Assembly (NCBI GenBank): GCA_022573285.1
Contig: JACZUF010000015.1
Span: 1-62,255, forward strand
Origin: Chloroflexota bacterium
GTDB lineage: Bacteria > Chloroflexota > Dehalococcoidia > Lucifugimonadales > UBA3495
Reading direction: 5' to 3'
Length of the DNA stretch: 62,255 nucleotides
Position 1 is the first letter of the stretch, and each line of letters begins with the position of its first letter. Shown piece after piece: positions 15,724 through 23,875 of this stretch. The notes beneath the pieces were generated by a model. That model made no database searches. It worked only from the letters and a program-made list of their open reading frames with translations, and was not told the origin of the DNA. Both the position numbers and the translations under genes were made by a program.

Positions 15724-17055
15724 TTACTCCTCGATCCTAAGGGTATTGCACACCCGTCTCACCTGGGACAGCCCGGCCATGGCCTTAAGGGCCTTCCGCA
15801 CCGACGCCTCCCTGGCGGAATGGGTGGTGATCACGATCTCGGCGCTCTCGGTCTCCGGCTGAGTATCCTTCTGCAGCACCGCGGCGATGCTGATCTCCCC
15901 GTCTCCCAGGATCTGGGCGATCCGCGCCAGCACCCCCGGATGGTCGGCCACGTCCAGGCGGATATAGTACCGGACCTTGAGGTCGCCAATGGGCCGAACA
16001 GTAAGATCGGCGCCGTTCCGCACTTCCAGTGGCGGGGAATGGCCACCCATCTTGCGGGCCGCCTCGATCACATCACCGACCACGGCGCTGGTGGTGGGTT
16101 CCCTTCCTGCTCCCATTCCGTGGAACAGGACCTGCCCGCAGAGGCTGCCGTCAACCTCCACGGCATTGTACACTCCATCCACCTTGGCCAGCATGTGTTC
16201 GGCGGGCACTAAAGCCGGGTATACGCGTAGTTGCACCGCCCCATCGACCAGGTTGGCGATGGCCAGGGACTTGATGGCGTAGCCCAGTTCCTGGGCGTAG
16301 CGGAAGTCCTGGGGCTCAAGCTTGGAGATACCCTCGCAGTAGACGTCGGAGGGCTGGAAAGGGCGCCGGTAGGCCAAGGACGCCAGAATGGTCAGCTTGT
16401 AGGCGGCGTCGATGCCTTCGATGTCGTTGGTGGGGTCGGCCTCGGCGTAGCCCAACTCCTGGGCTTCGCCTAAGGCTTGTTCGAAGCTGGTCCCTTGGTG
16501 GGCCATACGGGTCAGGATGTAGTTGGTGGTGCCATTGATGATGCTGCGGATGGAGCGGATGTCGTTGGCGGCCAGTTCATTCATCAAGCAGCCGACGATG
16601 GGGATTCCAGCGCCGACACTGGCCTCAAAAAGAAGATTGACGCCGTTCTTCCGCGCCAAGGCCAACAACTCCGGCCCCGATTTCGCCATCACCTCTTTGT
16701 TGGCGGTGACGACGTGTTTGCCGGCCGAGAGGCCTTGTCTGAGATAGCCTTCCGCGGGGTCCGTCCCGCCGATCACCTCCACCAGGATGTGGATGTCGGG
16801 GTCGGCCAGAATATCTTCCGCATTCGTCGTCAGCAGGCCGGAGGGCAGGTCAATGTCCCTGGGACGGGAAAAGTCTCGGACTAGGACCTTCTTGAGCCTC
16901 ACGGGCCGGCCGGTCACGTCGGAGAGAGGCGCCGTCTCACGGAGCAGGGTGGCGGCCACTCCGGTGCCAACCACGCCCAAGCCCATCAGGCCGACGTTGA
17001 CCACGGCAGGGGCCACCGCAGGAGTTTCAGCAGGAACGCCGGATGATGCGGTCAT
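15724..17055 (-). CDS. hom: Homoserine dehydrogenase with ACT domain
   Basis: The enzyme reduces aspartate semialdehyde to homoserine at the branch to Thr and Met. Its 443 residues start with a Rossmann motif, NVGLMGLGVVGTGVA (about 20-34). The catalytic region follows with VTANKEVMA, INGTTNYILTRM and EADPTNDIEGIDAAYK. A C-terminal ACT domain (about 357-435) starts VRYYIRLDVADHPGVLA. ACT domains in this family give feedback control by threonine. AAGGG precedes the ATG, which is six bases after the upstream stop. Confidence 0.97.
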   Translation of the reverse strand: MTASSGVPAETPAVAPAVVNVGLMGLGVVGTGVAATLLRETAPLSDVTGRPVRLKKVLVRDFSRPRDIDLPSGLLTTNAEDILADPDIHILVEVIGGTDPAEGYLRQGLSAGKHVVTANKEVMAKSGPELLALARKNGVNLLFEASVGAGIPIVGCLMNELAANDIRSIRSIINGTTNYILTRMAHQGTSFEQALGEAQELGYAEADPTNDIEGIDAAYKLTILASLAYRRPFQPSDVYCEGISKLEPQDFRYAQELGYAIKSLAIANLVDGAVQLRVYPALVPAEHMLAKVDGVYNAVEVDGSLCGQVLFHGMGAGREPTTSAVVGDVIEAARKMGGHSPPLEVRNGADLTVRPIGDLKVRYYIRLDVADHPGVLARIAQILGDGEISIAAVLQKDTQPETESAEIVITTHSAREASVRKALKAMAGLSQVRRVCNTLRIEE

Positions 17056-17061
17056 AGGCCC

Positions 17062-18243
17062 TTACCGGCCCAACCCTGGCAGGATCTGGTCCGGGCCTGG
17101 CGCGGGCCGGTCCACCCGTGGCGCGGTGATGATCACTTGGTCGGTGACCCATGCGTAAAACCTGCTGTTGAAGTTCATGCGCACGAATCCTTGGCTGGTC
17201 CCCGACTGTAATGCATCCCGCTGCCAGCTCTCCACCGCCTCCAGGGTCAGCTTCAAGAACATATCGTCCTCCAATTCCCGCTCTTCGGCGCCGGAAAGCA
17301 CCTTGACTATGACAAAGCCTTCACTGGTGAAGATCGGCTCGCTGAAAGTACCGGCCGCCAGCGAATGAATCCCTTTCTCTCCGTTCCCGAAGATGGCGTC
17401 GTCAAGGTCCGGAAAAGCGCCCTGGGGCACCCAGCCAACGTAGCCGTCGGGACCAGCGTATTGGCTGGGCGAGCTCAATTCCTGGGCAATACGGGTGAAT
17501 TCTTCATTCTCCAATCGCTGGGCCACATCGTTGGGGAGGATATCACCATCCAACGGAAGTTGGATCCATTGGATCTCCACCTGCTGTTGAGGGTCTTCGA
17601 TCTCCCGTGACAATAGGCCCGCCAGGGCCCGCAAAGAGAGCTGCTCTTCGACGATTATCCGGAATTCTCCATCCGACAGGCCGGTGGCCGTCAGATAGGT
17701 CAGATAGTTGTGCTTAAATTCCCGTTCCAATTGGCCAGGGTCGGTCTTCTGTCCTGGGTCCGCCGTGGGGACGAACTGCCGCCGCAGTTGCTGATCAATT
17801 TCGTCGTCCGTGAAGCTGATGCCCAGCAGCGGGGCCTGCTGACGGAGTATCTCGGCGTTGATCAGGTTCTGAAGATACTCGAATGGGGCAGTGCCGAGAT
17901 TCACTTGCCCGCCTTGGTAGCGGTTAACGCCCTGCAAAACGCGGATGCGTTGGACCAGGTCCCCCATGGAAAATTCCACGTTATTGACCGAGCCGGCCCA
18001 GACTCTGGGCGGTTTGTAGAACTCTTGATAGTAACCAAAGACGACCACACCCACTATGACCAGGAGAAAGGCGCCGCCGATCCCGAAACTGAACCCGCGC
18101 TTCCTCCGCTCGGCCACGACCTCGGGAGCTTCCTGCGGAGTGTCGTTTTCCCCATGAGGCCGCTGCTGGGCTCGCATGCGTCGGCGGCGGCCGCCTCTAC
18201 CCGTATTTGCAGAGCCGAACCATCGGAGCCAAGGAAATGGCAT
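17062..18243 (-). CDS. Membrane-anchored PpiC/SurA-like peptidyl-prolyl isomerase
   Basis: The 393 residues have a basic cytoplasmic N-terminus and one transmembrane anchor (about 52-70, FGIGGAFLLVIVGVVVFGY). A SurA-N-like helical region follows (NLINAEILRQQAPLLGISFTDDEID). The parvulin domain, at about 225-345, contains PDGYVGWVPQGAFPD and FTSEGFVIVKVL. It likely folds exported proteins outside the membrane. It sits immediately upstream of hom, with a six-base gap, although the functions are unrelated. The parvulin domain is divergent at its N-terminal edge, so activity is probable, not certain. Confidence 0.85.
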   Translation of the reverse strand: MPFPWLRWFGSANTGRGGRRRRMRAQQRPHGENDTPQEAPEVVAERRKRGFSFGIGGAFLLVIVGVVVFGYYQEFYKPPRVWAGSVNNVEFSMGDLVQRIRVLQGVNRYQGGQVNLGTAPFEYLQNLINAEILRQQAPLLGISFTDDEIDQQLRRQFVPTADPGQKTDPGQLEREFKHNYLTYLTATGLSDGEFRIIVEEQLSLRALAGLLSREIEDPQQQVEIQWIQLPLDGDILPNDVAQRLENEEFTRIAQELSSPSQYAGPDGYVGWVPQGAFPDLDDAIFGNGEKGIHSLAAGTFSEPIFTSEGFVIVKVLSGAEERELEDDMFLKLTLEAVESWQRDALQSGTSQGFVRMNFNSRFYAWVTDQVIITAPRVDRPAPGPDQILPGLGR

Positions 18244-18310
18244 TGTCTAACCTCGACGGGCCTGGGGTCTAAGTGGGGAGGGGTGCGGCGGCGCGGCGAA
18301 TCGCCGGCGC

Positions 18311-18338
18311 CGCCGGGTGTCGATCGCCGGGTATCGAT
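18311..18338. repeat. 14-bp tandem repeat, two copies
   Basis: CGCCGGGTGTCGAT (18311-18324) is followed directly by CGCCGGGTATCGAT (18325-18338), with one mismatch. It lies in the spacer between rpsR and the PpiC-like gene. It may bind a regulator or be a slippage product. Confidence 0.6.
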
Positions 18339-18360
18339 CGCTGGTTTTGGCCGGGCCCGC

Positions 18361-18720
18361 TCAGCGGCGGGTGCCGCCAGAGTAGGCGTGGTAGGCCACG
18401 AAGGGCACCAACGCGATCTGTCTAGCCCGCTGGATGGCGGTCCGAAGGGCACGCTGGTGTTTGGCGCAGACACCGGTGCGGCGGCGGGGCTCGATCTTGG
18501 CCCGCTCTGAAACGAACCGCCGGATCTTGTCGATTTCCTTGTAGTCGATGTGCTGAACGTGCTCTACGCAGAAGGCGCAGACTTTGCGCCGCCGCACAAA
18601 ACGGCCCCGGGGGCGTCCACCCGGTCCACCGGGTCTTCCGCCTGGCCGGCCTCCGCCGCCGCCACCGCCTCCGAATCTGGGTGGCGGTCCGCCTGGTGCT
18701 CTAGGGGCTTCTGTGGTCAT
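18361..18720 (-). CDS. rpsR: 30S ribosomal protein S18 with Gly/Arg-rich N-terminal extension
   Basis: S18 binds S6 on the small-subunit platform. Residues 43-119 are a normal S18 with KVCAFC, a helical core and [18 protein letters not shown]48, C51, C85 and H88 form a possible zinc site. Residues 1-42 are an extension rich in Gly, Pro and Arg (a run of eight Gly, then GRPGGRPGG units). S18 is usually about 75-90 residues. It is the third gene of rpsF-ssb-rpsR. AAGGA lies 11 bases before the ATG. Confidence 0.97.
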   Translation of the reverse strand: MTTEAPRAPGGPPPRFGGGGGGGGRPGGRPGGPGGRPRGRFVRRRKVCAFCVEHVQHIDYKEIDKIRRFVSERAKIEPRRRTGVCAKHQRALRTAIQRARQIALVPFVAYHAYSGGTRR

Positions 18721-18754
18721 TCTAGTTCAAGTCCTTCTGGTTTAGTTGTCTAGC

Positions 18755-19180
18755 CTAAAACGGCAGGTCGTCTACCGGGTCGTCGGGGACCTCGTCGGCC
18801 ATGGCGCCGGCTTCCGCCTCGTAGGGGACCGATGCAGGCGCTCCACCATCATCTCCTCCCCTGCCGCCCAGGAACTGGACATCGGTCAGGGAGATGTCAA
18901 TGGAAAACCGCGTCTGGCCGTCGCGCCCCTCGTAGGTCCGGCTGCTTAGGCGGCCTTCCACGTAGACCTGCCGGCCTTTGGTCAGGTACTGGTTGCACGT
19001 TTCGCCCAGCTTTCCCCAGGCGCTGACGTTAAACCACTCTGTTTCTTCTTTCTGTTCTCCCGAACTGGTGGTGTACCGGCGGCTGGAGGCCACGCTGAAC
19101 GAGGTTACCGCTTGGCCGTTGGGTGTGTAGCGCATTTCTGGGTCCCTTCCCAGATGCCCGATGACGATGATCTTATTCAC
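18755..19180 (-). CDS. ssb: Single-stranded DNA-binding protein
   Basis: SSB coats single-stranded DNA in replication and repair. The 141-residue product starts at GTG (19178-19180) after AAGGGGGG. It reads MNKIIVIGHLGRDPEMRYTP, a standard OB-fold opening. WFNVSAWGKLGETCNQYLTKGRQVYVEG follows in the core, cut here into its recognisable parts: the WFNVSAWGK strand and the GRQVYVEG strand. The acidic tail ends DDPVDDLPF, the tip that binds partner proteins. A longer in-frame reading upstream is spurious and overlaps rpsF. Gene order rpsF-ssb-rpsR is canonical. Confidence 0.96.
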   Translation of the reverse strand: MNKIIVIGHLGRDPEMRYTPNGQAVTSFSVASSRRYTTSSGEQKEETEWFNVSAWGKLGETCNQYLTKGRQVYVEGRLSSRTYEGRDGQTRFSIDISLTDVQFLGGRGGDDGGAPASVPYEAEAGAMADEVPDDPVDDLPF

Positions 19181-19193
19181 GTCTACCCCCCTT

Positions 19194-19904
19194 CTACTCC
19201 TCGCTTTCGTCCGGCTCGCTGGCCGGTTCTTCCGGCTCATCTGCTGGGCTACCGTCGTCCTCAGTGGCAGCGGGCTCACCCTCTTCTTCAGGGTCTTCTT
19301 CAGGGGCCGCCTCCGGTTCTTCCACTGAGGCCGGCTCTTCGGTTTCTTCGGTTTCCTGTTCCGGTTCGGCATCCGCCGCCGGCGATTCTTCCTCTGCCGT
19401 GGACTCCGGTATTTCCGGGGTCTCTTCGGCAGCAATCGCTTCTGTGTCCGCTGCCGCCGTTTCGGCCTCGGCAACAGGGGCTGGGGCTTCTCCCTCGGCT
19501 GGTGCAGGCGTCACCGGTGCGCCGTCCGGGCCCACGGGGGCGGGCCTGGGAGGAGGAGTCCGGATGGCCCGGGCCGCAGCGGCCGCCTGGGCCGCAAGTT
19601 CCTCTTCCGGCAGTGTCACGGTTACCAGGGAGCGGATCACTTCGTCGTCTACTTTCAGGAAGTTCTCCAGTTCGCGGTTGAATGATTGTTCGGTGGCGAA
19701 CCGGGTCAGGTGATAGCTGCCCTCCAGGAATCGGTGCTGGCCTTTGCGGATGGGGTAAGCCAGGCGGCGGGTCCCCCATTGCTCTTCGTGGCTGATCTCA
19801 GCCTCTCGGGTGGTGATAAATCCCTTAATCCGGTCCCAGGTCTCGGTGACCTCCTCCTGATTCAGCATCGGACTAAGAACTACTAAAAGTTCGTAATGGC
19901 GCAA
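19194..19904 (-). CDS. rpsF: 30S ribosomal protein S6 with long acidic tail
   Basis: S6 pairs with S18 on the 30S platform. Residues 1 to about 97 are a normal S6: MRHYELLVVLSPML, WGTRRLAYPIRKGQHRFLEG and the RFATEQSFNRELENFLKVDDEVIRS stretch (here about 69-92). Residues 98-236 are an added low-complexity tail, first Ala/Pro-rich, then strongly acidic with Glu, Pro, Ala and Asp. Bacterial S6 is normally about 95-135 residues. TTG start, six bases after AAGGGG. A strong promoter lies upstream at 19970-19998. Confidence 0.96.
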   Translation of the reverse strand: MRHYELLVVLSPMLNQEEVTETWDRIKGFITTREAEISHEEQWGTRRLAYPIRKGQHRFLEGSYHLTRFATEQSFNRELENFLKVDDEVIRSLVTVTLPEEELAAQAAAAARAIRTPPPRPAPVGPDGAPVTPAPAEGEAPAPVAEAETAAADTEAIAAEETPEIPESTAEEESPAADAEPEQETEETEEPASVEEPEAAPEEDPEEEGEPAATEDDGSPADEPEEPASEPDESEE

Positions 19905-19927
19905 GCGGTACCCCTTAGGAAAATTAC

Positions 19928-19944
19928 CCGCAATTTGATTGCGG
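19928..19944 (-). promoter_or_regulatory. Hairpin in the rpsF leader
   Basis: On the transcript, CCGCAAT and ATTGCGG form a perfect seven-pair stem with a three-base loop, about 25 bases before the rpsF start. Leaders of rpsF operons in many bacteria carry an S6:S18-binding hairpin. I cannot match the conserved nucleotides of that motif with confidence, so this is only a candidate. Confidence 0.35.
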
Positions 19945-19969
19945 ATTTCAAGATTTTACAATTCTCGTA

Positions 19970-19998
19970 ATTATAGCATCGGGCCTTGCCTGGCTCAA
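19970..19998 (-). promoter_or_regulatory. Promoter of rpsF-ssb-rpsR
   Basis: Reading the minus strand, TTGAGC (19998-19993), 17 bases and TATAAT (19975-19970) form a strong sigma-70-type promoter. It starts one base past the glyA stop codon, so rpsF has its own promoter and is not solely dependent on glyA transcription. Confidence 0.75.
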
Positions 19999-21243
19999 CT
20001 AGCAATCGATGCCTGGCACGGTGAAACGGGAGGTCAGCTCCTTGACCTCGGCCGACACCTTGGCGTGGGCCTTTTTGTCTTCCACGTCGGCCAACACCTT
20101 GGTGAGCATGGCCGCCACCTGTTTAACTTCCGCTTCGGCCATGCCCCGGCTGGTGATTGCGGGCGTGCCCAGGCGCAGGCCGCTGGTCACCCTGGGGGGC
20201 TTGGGGTCGTAGGGAATGGCGTTCTTGTTGGCGATGATGCCCACTGACTCAAGGGCTTGCTCGGCCTGCTGGCCGGTGATGCCCAAAGGCGTCACGTCCA
20301 CCAGCACCATGTGGTTGTCGGTGCCTCCGGAGACCAGCCGCATGCCGGCCTCGGAGAGTTCCGCCGCCAGGGTCTTGCAGTTGGCCACCACCTGATGGGC
20401 GTAGCGGGAGAACTCGGGCTTGAGCGCCTGGCCGAAGCAGACCGCCTTGCCGGCAATGGCCTGCATCAACGGGCCTCCCTGGGTGAATGGGAACACGGCG
20501 AAGTCCACTTTCCGGGCCAGGTCTTCATCGCAGAGGATGAACCCGCCCCTGGGCCCGCGGAGGCTCTTCTGGGTGGTCGAAGTTACGATCTGGGCGTGGG
20601 GCAGAGGCGAGGGGTGGGCCCCGCCGGCCACCAATCCGGCAATGTGGGCCATGTCCACCATGAGCAGGGCGTCCACGCTGTCGGCGATGGCACGGAACCT
20701 GGGGAAATCCAAGACTCGGGGATAGGCGCTGCAGCCGGCCACGATCAGCTTGGGCCGGTGTTCATCGGCCAGCCGCTGAACTTCGTCGTAGTCGATGGTC
20801 TCGGTGTCCTTGTCCACGCCGTAGGGCACGAAGTTGTAGCTCTTGCCAGAGAAGTTCACGGAAGCGCCGTGGGTCAGGTGGCCGCCGTGGTCCAACTGCA
20901 TGCCCATGACCGTGTCGCCCAGTTCAAGAACGGCGAAATAGGCCGCCATGTTCGCCTGGGCGCCGCTGTGGGGCTGAACGTTGGCGTGCTGGGCCCCGAA
21001 TAGCTCTTTGACCCGGTCGATGGCCAGACTCTCGACGATGTCTGCGTTCTCGCAACCGCCGTAGTAGCGGCGGCCGGGATATCCCTCGGCGTATTTATTG
21101 CTGATCACGCTGGAGCCAGGCTCCAATACGGCCTTGCTGGCGTAGTTCTCCGAGGCGATCAGGACGATGCTTTCGCGCTGGCGTTGGTCCTCCGACTCCA
21201 GGGCGCGGGCGACCTCGGGGTCTTCTTGGGACAAAAGGGACAT
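19999..21243 (-). CDS. glyA: Serine hydroxymethyltransferase
   Basis: GlyA interconverts serine and glycine with tetrahydrofolate and supplies one-carbon units. The 414 residues begin [18 protein letters not shown] and include [38 protein letters not shown] and [13 protein letters not shown], whose Lys binds PLP. The ATG at 21243 is chosen because AGGAG precedes it and the protein then has normal length. The in-frame upstream extension is not GlyA-like. A promoter at 21377-21405 gives a leader of about 125 bases. It works with folE-derived folates in one-carbon metabolism. Confidence 0.98.
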   Translation of the reverse strand: MSLLSQEDPEVARALESEDQRQRESIVLIASENYASKAVLEPGSSVISNKYAEGYPGRRYYGGCENADIVESLAIDRVKELFGAQHANVQPHSGAQANMAAYFAVLELGDTVMGMQLDHGGHLTHGASVNFSGKSYNFVPYGVDKDTETIDYDEVQRLADEHRPKLIVAGCSAYPRVLDFPRFRAIADSVDALLMVDMAHIAGLVAGGAHPSPLPHAQIVTSTTQKSLRGPRGGFILCDEDLARKVDFAVFPFTQGGPLMQAIAGKAVCFGQALKPEFSRYAHQVVANCKTLAAELSEAGMRLVSGGTDNHMVLVDVTPLGITGQQAEQALESVGIIANKNAIPYDPKPPRVTSGLRLGTPAITSRGMAEAEVKQVAAMLTKVLADVEDKKAHAKVSAEVKELTSRFTVPGIDC

Positions 21244-21344
21244 CGGTATCTCCTGAGAGCCGGTTGTTTGGTGGGAAAACCAGGGGTCCTCGAGTGCATG
21301 GACCCGCCCCATGATGGGATGAGGGATGGGCGTTTCACGCTCGA

Positions 21345-21405
21345 TTGACACCCCCGTTGGGCGTGAATCTGCGGGTAGTGTACGATGGGGTACCGGGGGT
21401 GTCAA
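21345..21405. repeat. 12-bp perfect inverted repeat containing two facing -35 boxes
   Basis: TTGACACCCCCG (21345-21356) and CGGGGGTGTCAA (21394-21405) are perfect inverted copies with 37 bases between. The right copy is the -35 region of the glyA promoter on the minus strand. The left copy has no suitably spaced -10 on the plus strand. An operator for a dimeric regulator, or a relic second promoter, are both possible. Confidence 0.6.
21377..21405 (-). promoter_or_regulatory. Promoter of glyA
   Basis: On the minus strand, TTGACA (21405-21400), 17 bases and TACACT (21382-21377) form a near-consensus promoter. Transcription would start near 21370. The same pair of hexamers and spacing recurs at 37378-37406. 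Confidence 0.8.
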
Positions 21406-21424
21406 CGGAGCTTGGTCACCCCGA

Positions 21425-21453
21425 TTGCGGCGTTCAATCCGGTCATGTAAAGT
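21425..21453 (+). promoter_or_regulatory. Probable promoter of the methyltransferase gene
   Basis: TTGCGG (21425-21430), 17 bases, TAAAGT (21448-21453). The predicted start site is about 20 bases before the ATG at 21481, divergent from the glyA promoter. Confidence 0.5.
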
Positions 21454-21480
21454 AACCGCGAAACCAGAGGTATTGCGTAA

Positions 21481-22065
21481 ATGTCGACGGATCCAGGCCA
21501 CCCTGACATGCCAAACTCGGTAGAGCGAATGTTACGGCCCGAACGGATGGAGACCCTGGACCCATTCAGGGTGCTAAGCCACTGCCCGGTGAATCCCAGG
21601 GACACGGTGGCCGACATCGGCTGTGGTCCGGGCTACTTCACGCTGCCCTTGGCCAAGTTCCTGATTAACGGCAAGGTCTTTGGCCTAGACACCTCCGACG
21701 AGATGGTCGAGGCTTGCCGGGGCCGTCTGGACGAGGCCCGCCTGGGCAATTTCGAAATCCTGAAGTGCGGCGAGTACGATTTTCCCGTAGCTCCGGCCAG
21801 CGTCGACGGCCTGTTCATAGCCTTCGTGGTCCATCACCCCAGCGACCGGGAGCGTTTCCTCACGGCGGCGAAAGAGATGCTGAAGCCCGGCGGCTGGTGC
21901 TTCATCATGGAGTGGCATAAGAAGGAAACGGAGTCGGGACCGCCCCAAGAAGCGCGCATCACGCCCGATGAAATGCGCCAGTTTGCCCGGAACAGCGGGT
22001 TCCGGGTCCAGGGGTCCAGGGACATCAACGAAGAGCACTACATGATGACACTGATAAACCGCTGA
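21481..22065 (+). CDS. Class I SAM-dependent methyltransferase
   Basis: The 194 residues form a single Rossmann-like methyltransferase domain. Motif I is [16 protein letters not shown] (about 44-59), the acidic loop is [15 protein letters not shown], and motif IV is [33 protein letters not shown] follows. The segment has the UbiE/COQ5 or ArsM-like flavour, but no cysteine triad is visible, so arsenite methylation is not supported. It is divergent from glyA and monocistronic by context. The substrate is unknown. Confidence 0.9.
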   Translation: MSTDPGHPDMPNSVERMLRPERMETLDPFRVLSHCPVNPRDTVADIGCGPGYFTLPLAKFLINGKVFGLDTSDEMVEACRGRLDEARLGNFEILKCGEYDFPVAPASVDGLFIAFVVHHPSDRERFLTAAKEMLKPGGWCFIMEWHKKETESGPPQEARITPDEMRQFARNSGFRVQGSRDINEEHYMMTLINR

Positions 22066-22411
22066 TTTGGGCGCGAAGCTGATGCTGGTAATACAGGGAA
22101 TGTCCCAGCCAAGGGTTCTCCGGCATTGGCGGGAAAGAACTGTCCGAGCATACATTTGTGTATGCCGTAGAGGCATTCCGAGTCAATTCTATGGGCGCAT
22201 CGGCACAGCCGCAACCAGGCCCACAGAAGCATCGATATTGTGTTGACACCAAAAAGGCGCCAACCTATAGTTAGGCGTGGCGGACCTGCCGCTTTTGAGC
22301 ACGCCTGTCCCGTGAGTAGATAACGGCCGAAATGGCAGGATTCCCGCGCCTCTTCCCGGCCGGTTGGCCCACCCGACGGAATCAGCATTTATCACCCCTG
22401 GAGGTGCCCCT
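22066..22411. other. Intergenic region and leader before trxB
   Basis: These 346 bases hold the trxB promoter (22243-22271) and a leader of about 130 bases. No known riboswitch was recognised. Short minus-strand frames here have no domain and no ribosome site, and are not called. Confidence 0.5.
22243..22271 (+). promoter_or_regulatory. Promoter of trxB
   Basis: TTGACA (22243-22248), 17 bases, TATAGT (22266-22271): a near-consensus housekeeping promoter, with the start site expected near 22278. Confidence 0.8.
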
Positions 22412-23341
22412 TTGGCAGACAATTACGATGTATTAATTGTCGGCGCAGGCGTGGCGGGTATGACCGCTGGGATGTATGCCGCGCGCTACGGACTGCGGAC
22501 GGGCATCGTGGAGCGGATGATGGGCGGGGCGTCCATCATCAACATCGAGAAGATTGAAAACTTCCCCGGTTTCCCCGAGGGCATCTCCGGTGCCGAATTG
22601 GGGCCGGCGGTGCAGGAACAGGCGATGAACGCCGGCGCAGACTTCATCATGGGCGACACCAGCAAGATCGCCAAGGACGGCGATTACCGAGTGGTCTCCA
22701 GCGACGCGGGAACCCTCCGGGCCAAGGCGGTGATTATCGCGGCGGGGTCCACCCTGCGGCAACTGGGCATACCCGGAGAGGAAGAGTTCTTCGGCCGGGG
22801 AGTCTCCCAGTGCGCCACCTGCGACGGTCCTCTATATATGAACCAGGTGGTCGCCGTGGTGGGCGGCGGGGACTCGGCCGCCGACGAGGCCCTGACCCTT
22901 ACCGAGTACGCCGAGCGCGTTTTGCTGATCCATCGCCGCGACCAACTCCGCGCCCAGCAGGCCCTGATCGACCGGGTCGGCGGGCACAGCAAGATAGAAG
23001 TGGTCTGGAACACGGTGATTGAAGAGGTGTTGGGCTCGGACACCGTTTCCGGGCTCCGGCTCCGCAACACCGTGACCAACTTGGAGAACGCCATCGAACT
23101 TTCGGGGCTGTTCGTCTACGTTGGCCTTGAACCCAACTCCGGGCTCGTGGACGGACTATTGAAGACCGACAACGCGGGGCACATACCGGTGAACGTGTCC
23201 ATGGAGACCGACGTGCCCGGCGTCTACGCCGTGGGCGACCTGAGGCAGAAATCCTCTTCCCAGTTGGTCTCCGCCGCCGGCGACGGCGCCACTGCGGCGA
23301 TCGCGGCCTACAAATACATCTCCAGCAGAAGTTGGAACTAA
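22412..23341 (+). CDS. trxB: Thioredoxin reductase
   Basis: This NADPH-dependent flavoenzyme reduces thioredoxin. The 309 residues start at TTG 22412, seven bases after GGAGG, directly before the FAD motif YDVLIVGAGVAGMTAGMYAARYG (about 5-27, shown here as its GAGVAG core). The redox pair is C134-A-T-C137 in SQCATCDGP. The NADPH motif VAVVGGGDSAADEAL and the C-terminal FAD segment VYAVGDLRQKSSSQLVSAAGDG complete the fold. The fold and CxxC make TrxR most likely. A ferredoxin/thioredoxin-like variant cannot be excluded from sequence alone. It has its own promoter. Confidence 0.93.
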   Translation: MADNYDVLIVGAGVAGMTAGMYAARYGLRTGIVERMMGGASIINIEKIENFPGFPEGISGAELGPAVQEQAMNAGADFIMGDTSKIAKDGDYRVVSSDAGTLRAKAVIIAAGSTLRQLGIPGEEEFFGRGVSQCATCDGPLYMNQVVAVVGGGDSAADEALTLTEYAERVLLIHRRDQLRAQQALIDRVGGHSKIEVVWNTVIEEVLGSDTVSGLRLRNTVTNLENAIELSGLFVYVGLEPNSGLVDGLLKTDNAGHIPVNVSMETDVPGVYAVGDLRQKSSSQLVSAAGDGATAAIAAYKYISSRSWN

Positions 23342-23370
23342 CGCAAAAATCTGAACCGGCGGGAGGGCTC

Positions 23371-23733
23371 ATGGACCTGGTCGACGAGCAACTTAATAAC
23401 AGCAAGACCATCGCCGTGGTCGGCCTGTCCGGCGACCCGGACCGGATCAGCTTCCGGGTTACCCGGTACATGCAGGAACAGGGGTACCGGATCATTCCGG
23501 TCAACCCCATGGTCCAAGAGGTGCTCGGCGAAAAGAGCTACCCAGACCTGAAGTCGGTCCCCGAACCCATCGACATGGTGAACATTTTCCGGCGTTCCGA
23601 GTTGGTGCCGCCGGTGGTGGACCAGGCCATCGAGGTGGGCGTCAAATACATCTGGATGCAGGACGGCGTGATACACCCCGAATCCGCGGCCAAAGCAGAG
23701 GCCGCCGGCATCCCGGTGATCATGGACGATTGA
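23371..23733 (+). CDS. CoA-binding-domain protein (YccU-like)
   Basis: The 120-residue protein is one CoA-binding Rossmann domain. It contains KTIAVVGLSGDPDRISFRVTRYMQEQGYRIIPVNP at about 12-46 (family core AVVGLSxxPxRxS) and VNIFRRSELVPPVVDQAIEVGVKYIWMQDGV in the second half. GGGAGGG sits just before ATG 23371, so the in-frame start at 23332, which overlaps trxB, is unlikely. Such stand-alone domains may sense CoA or acyl-CoA, but no reaction is established. It lies 29 bases after trxB and is probably in the same transcript. Confidence 0.88.
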   Translation: MDLVDEQLNNSKTIAVVGLSGDPDRISFRVTRYMQEQGYRIIPVNPMVQEVLGEKSYPDLKSVPEPIDMVNIFRRSELVPPVVDQAIEVGVKYIWMQDGVIHPESAAKAEAAGIPVIMDD

Positions 23734-23875
23734 ACCCTGCGTCAACACCGCCGCCGGTCCGGCGGCCAACAGGCCGAGTCCAGCGAAAGCTAGGCTCAGA
23801 TAAACCAGTATTTCCCGGCGGTGCAGCCTGGGCGCCATCATTCCAATAATGCATCGCCCTGGGGAGGGTTTTGAT

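Noticed and set aside
21345..21386. Plus-strand promoter from TTGACA at 21345
   Set aside because: The nearest -10-like sequence is 25-30 bases away, too far for a sigma-70 promoter.
22025..22252. A 75-residue Cys-rich minus-strand frame before trxB
   Set aside because: No ribosome site, no family, and it overlaps the methyltransferase end and the trxB promoter.
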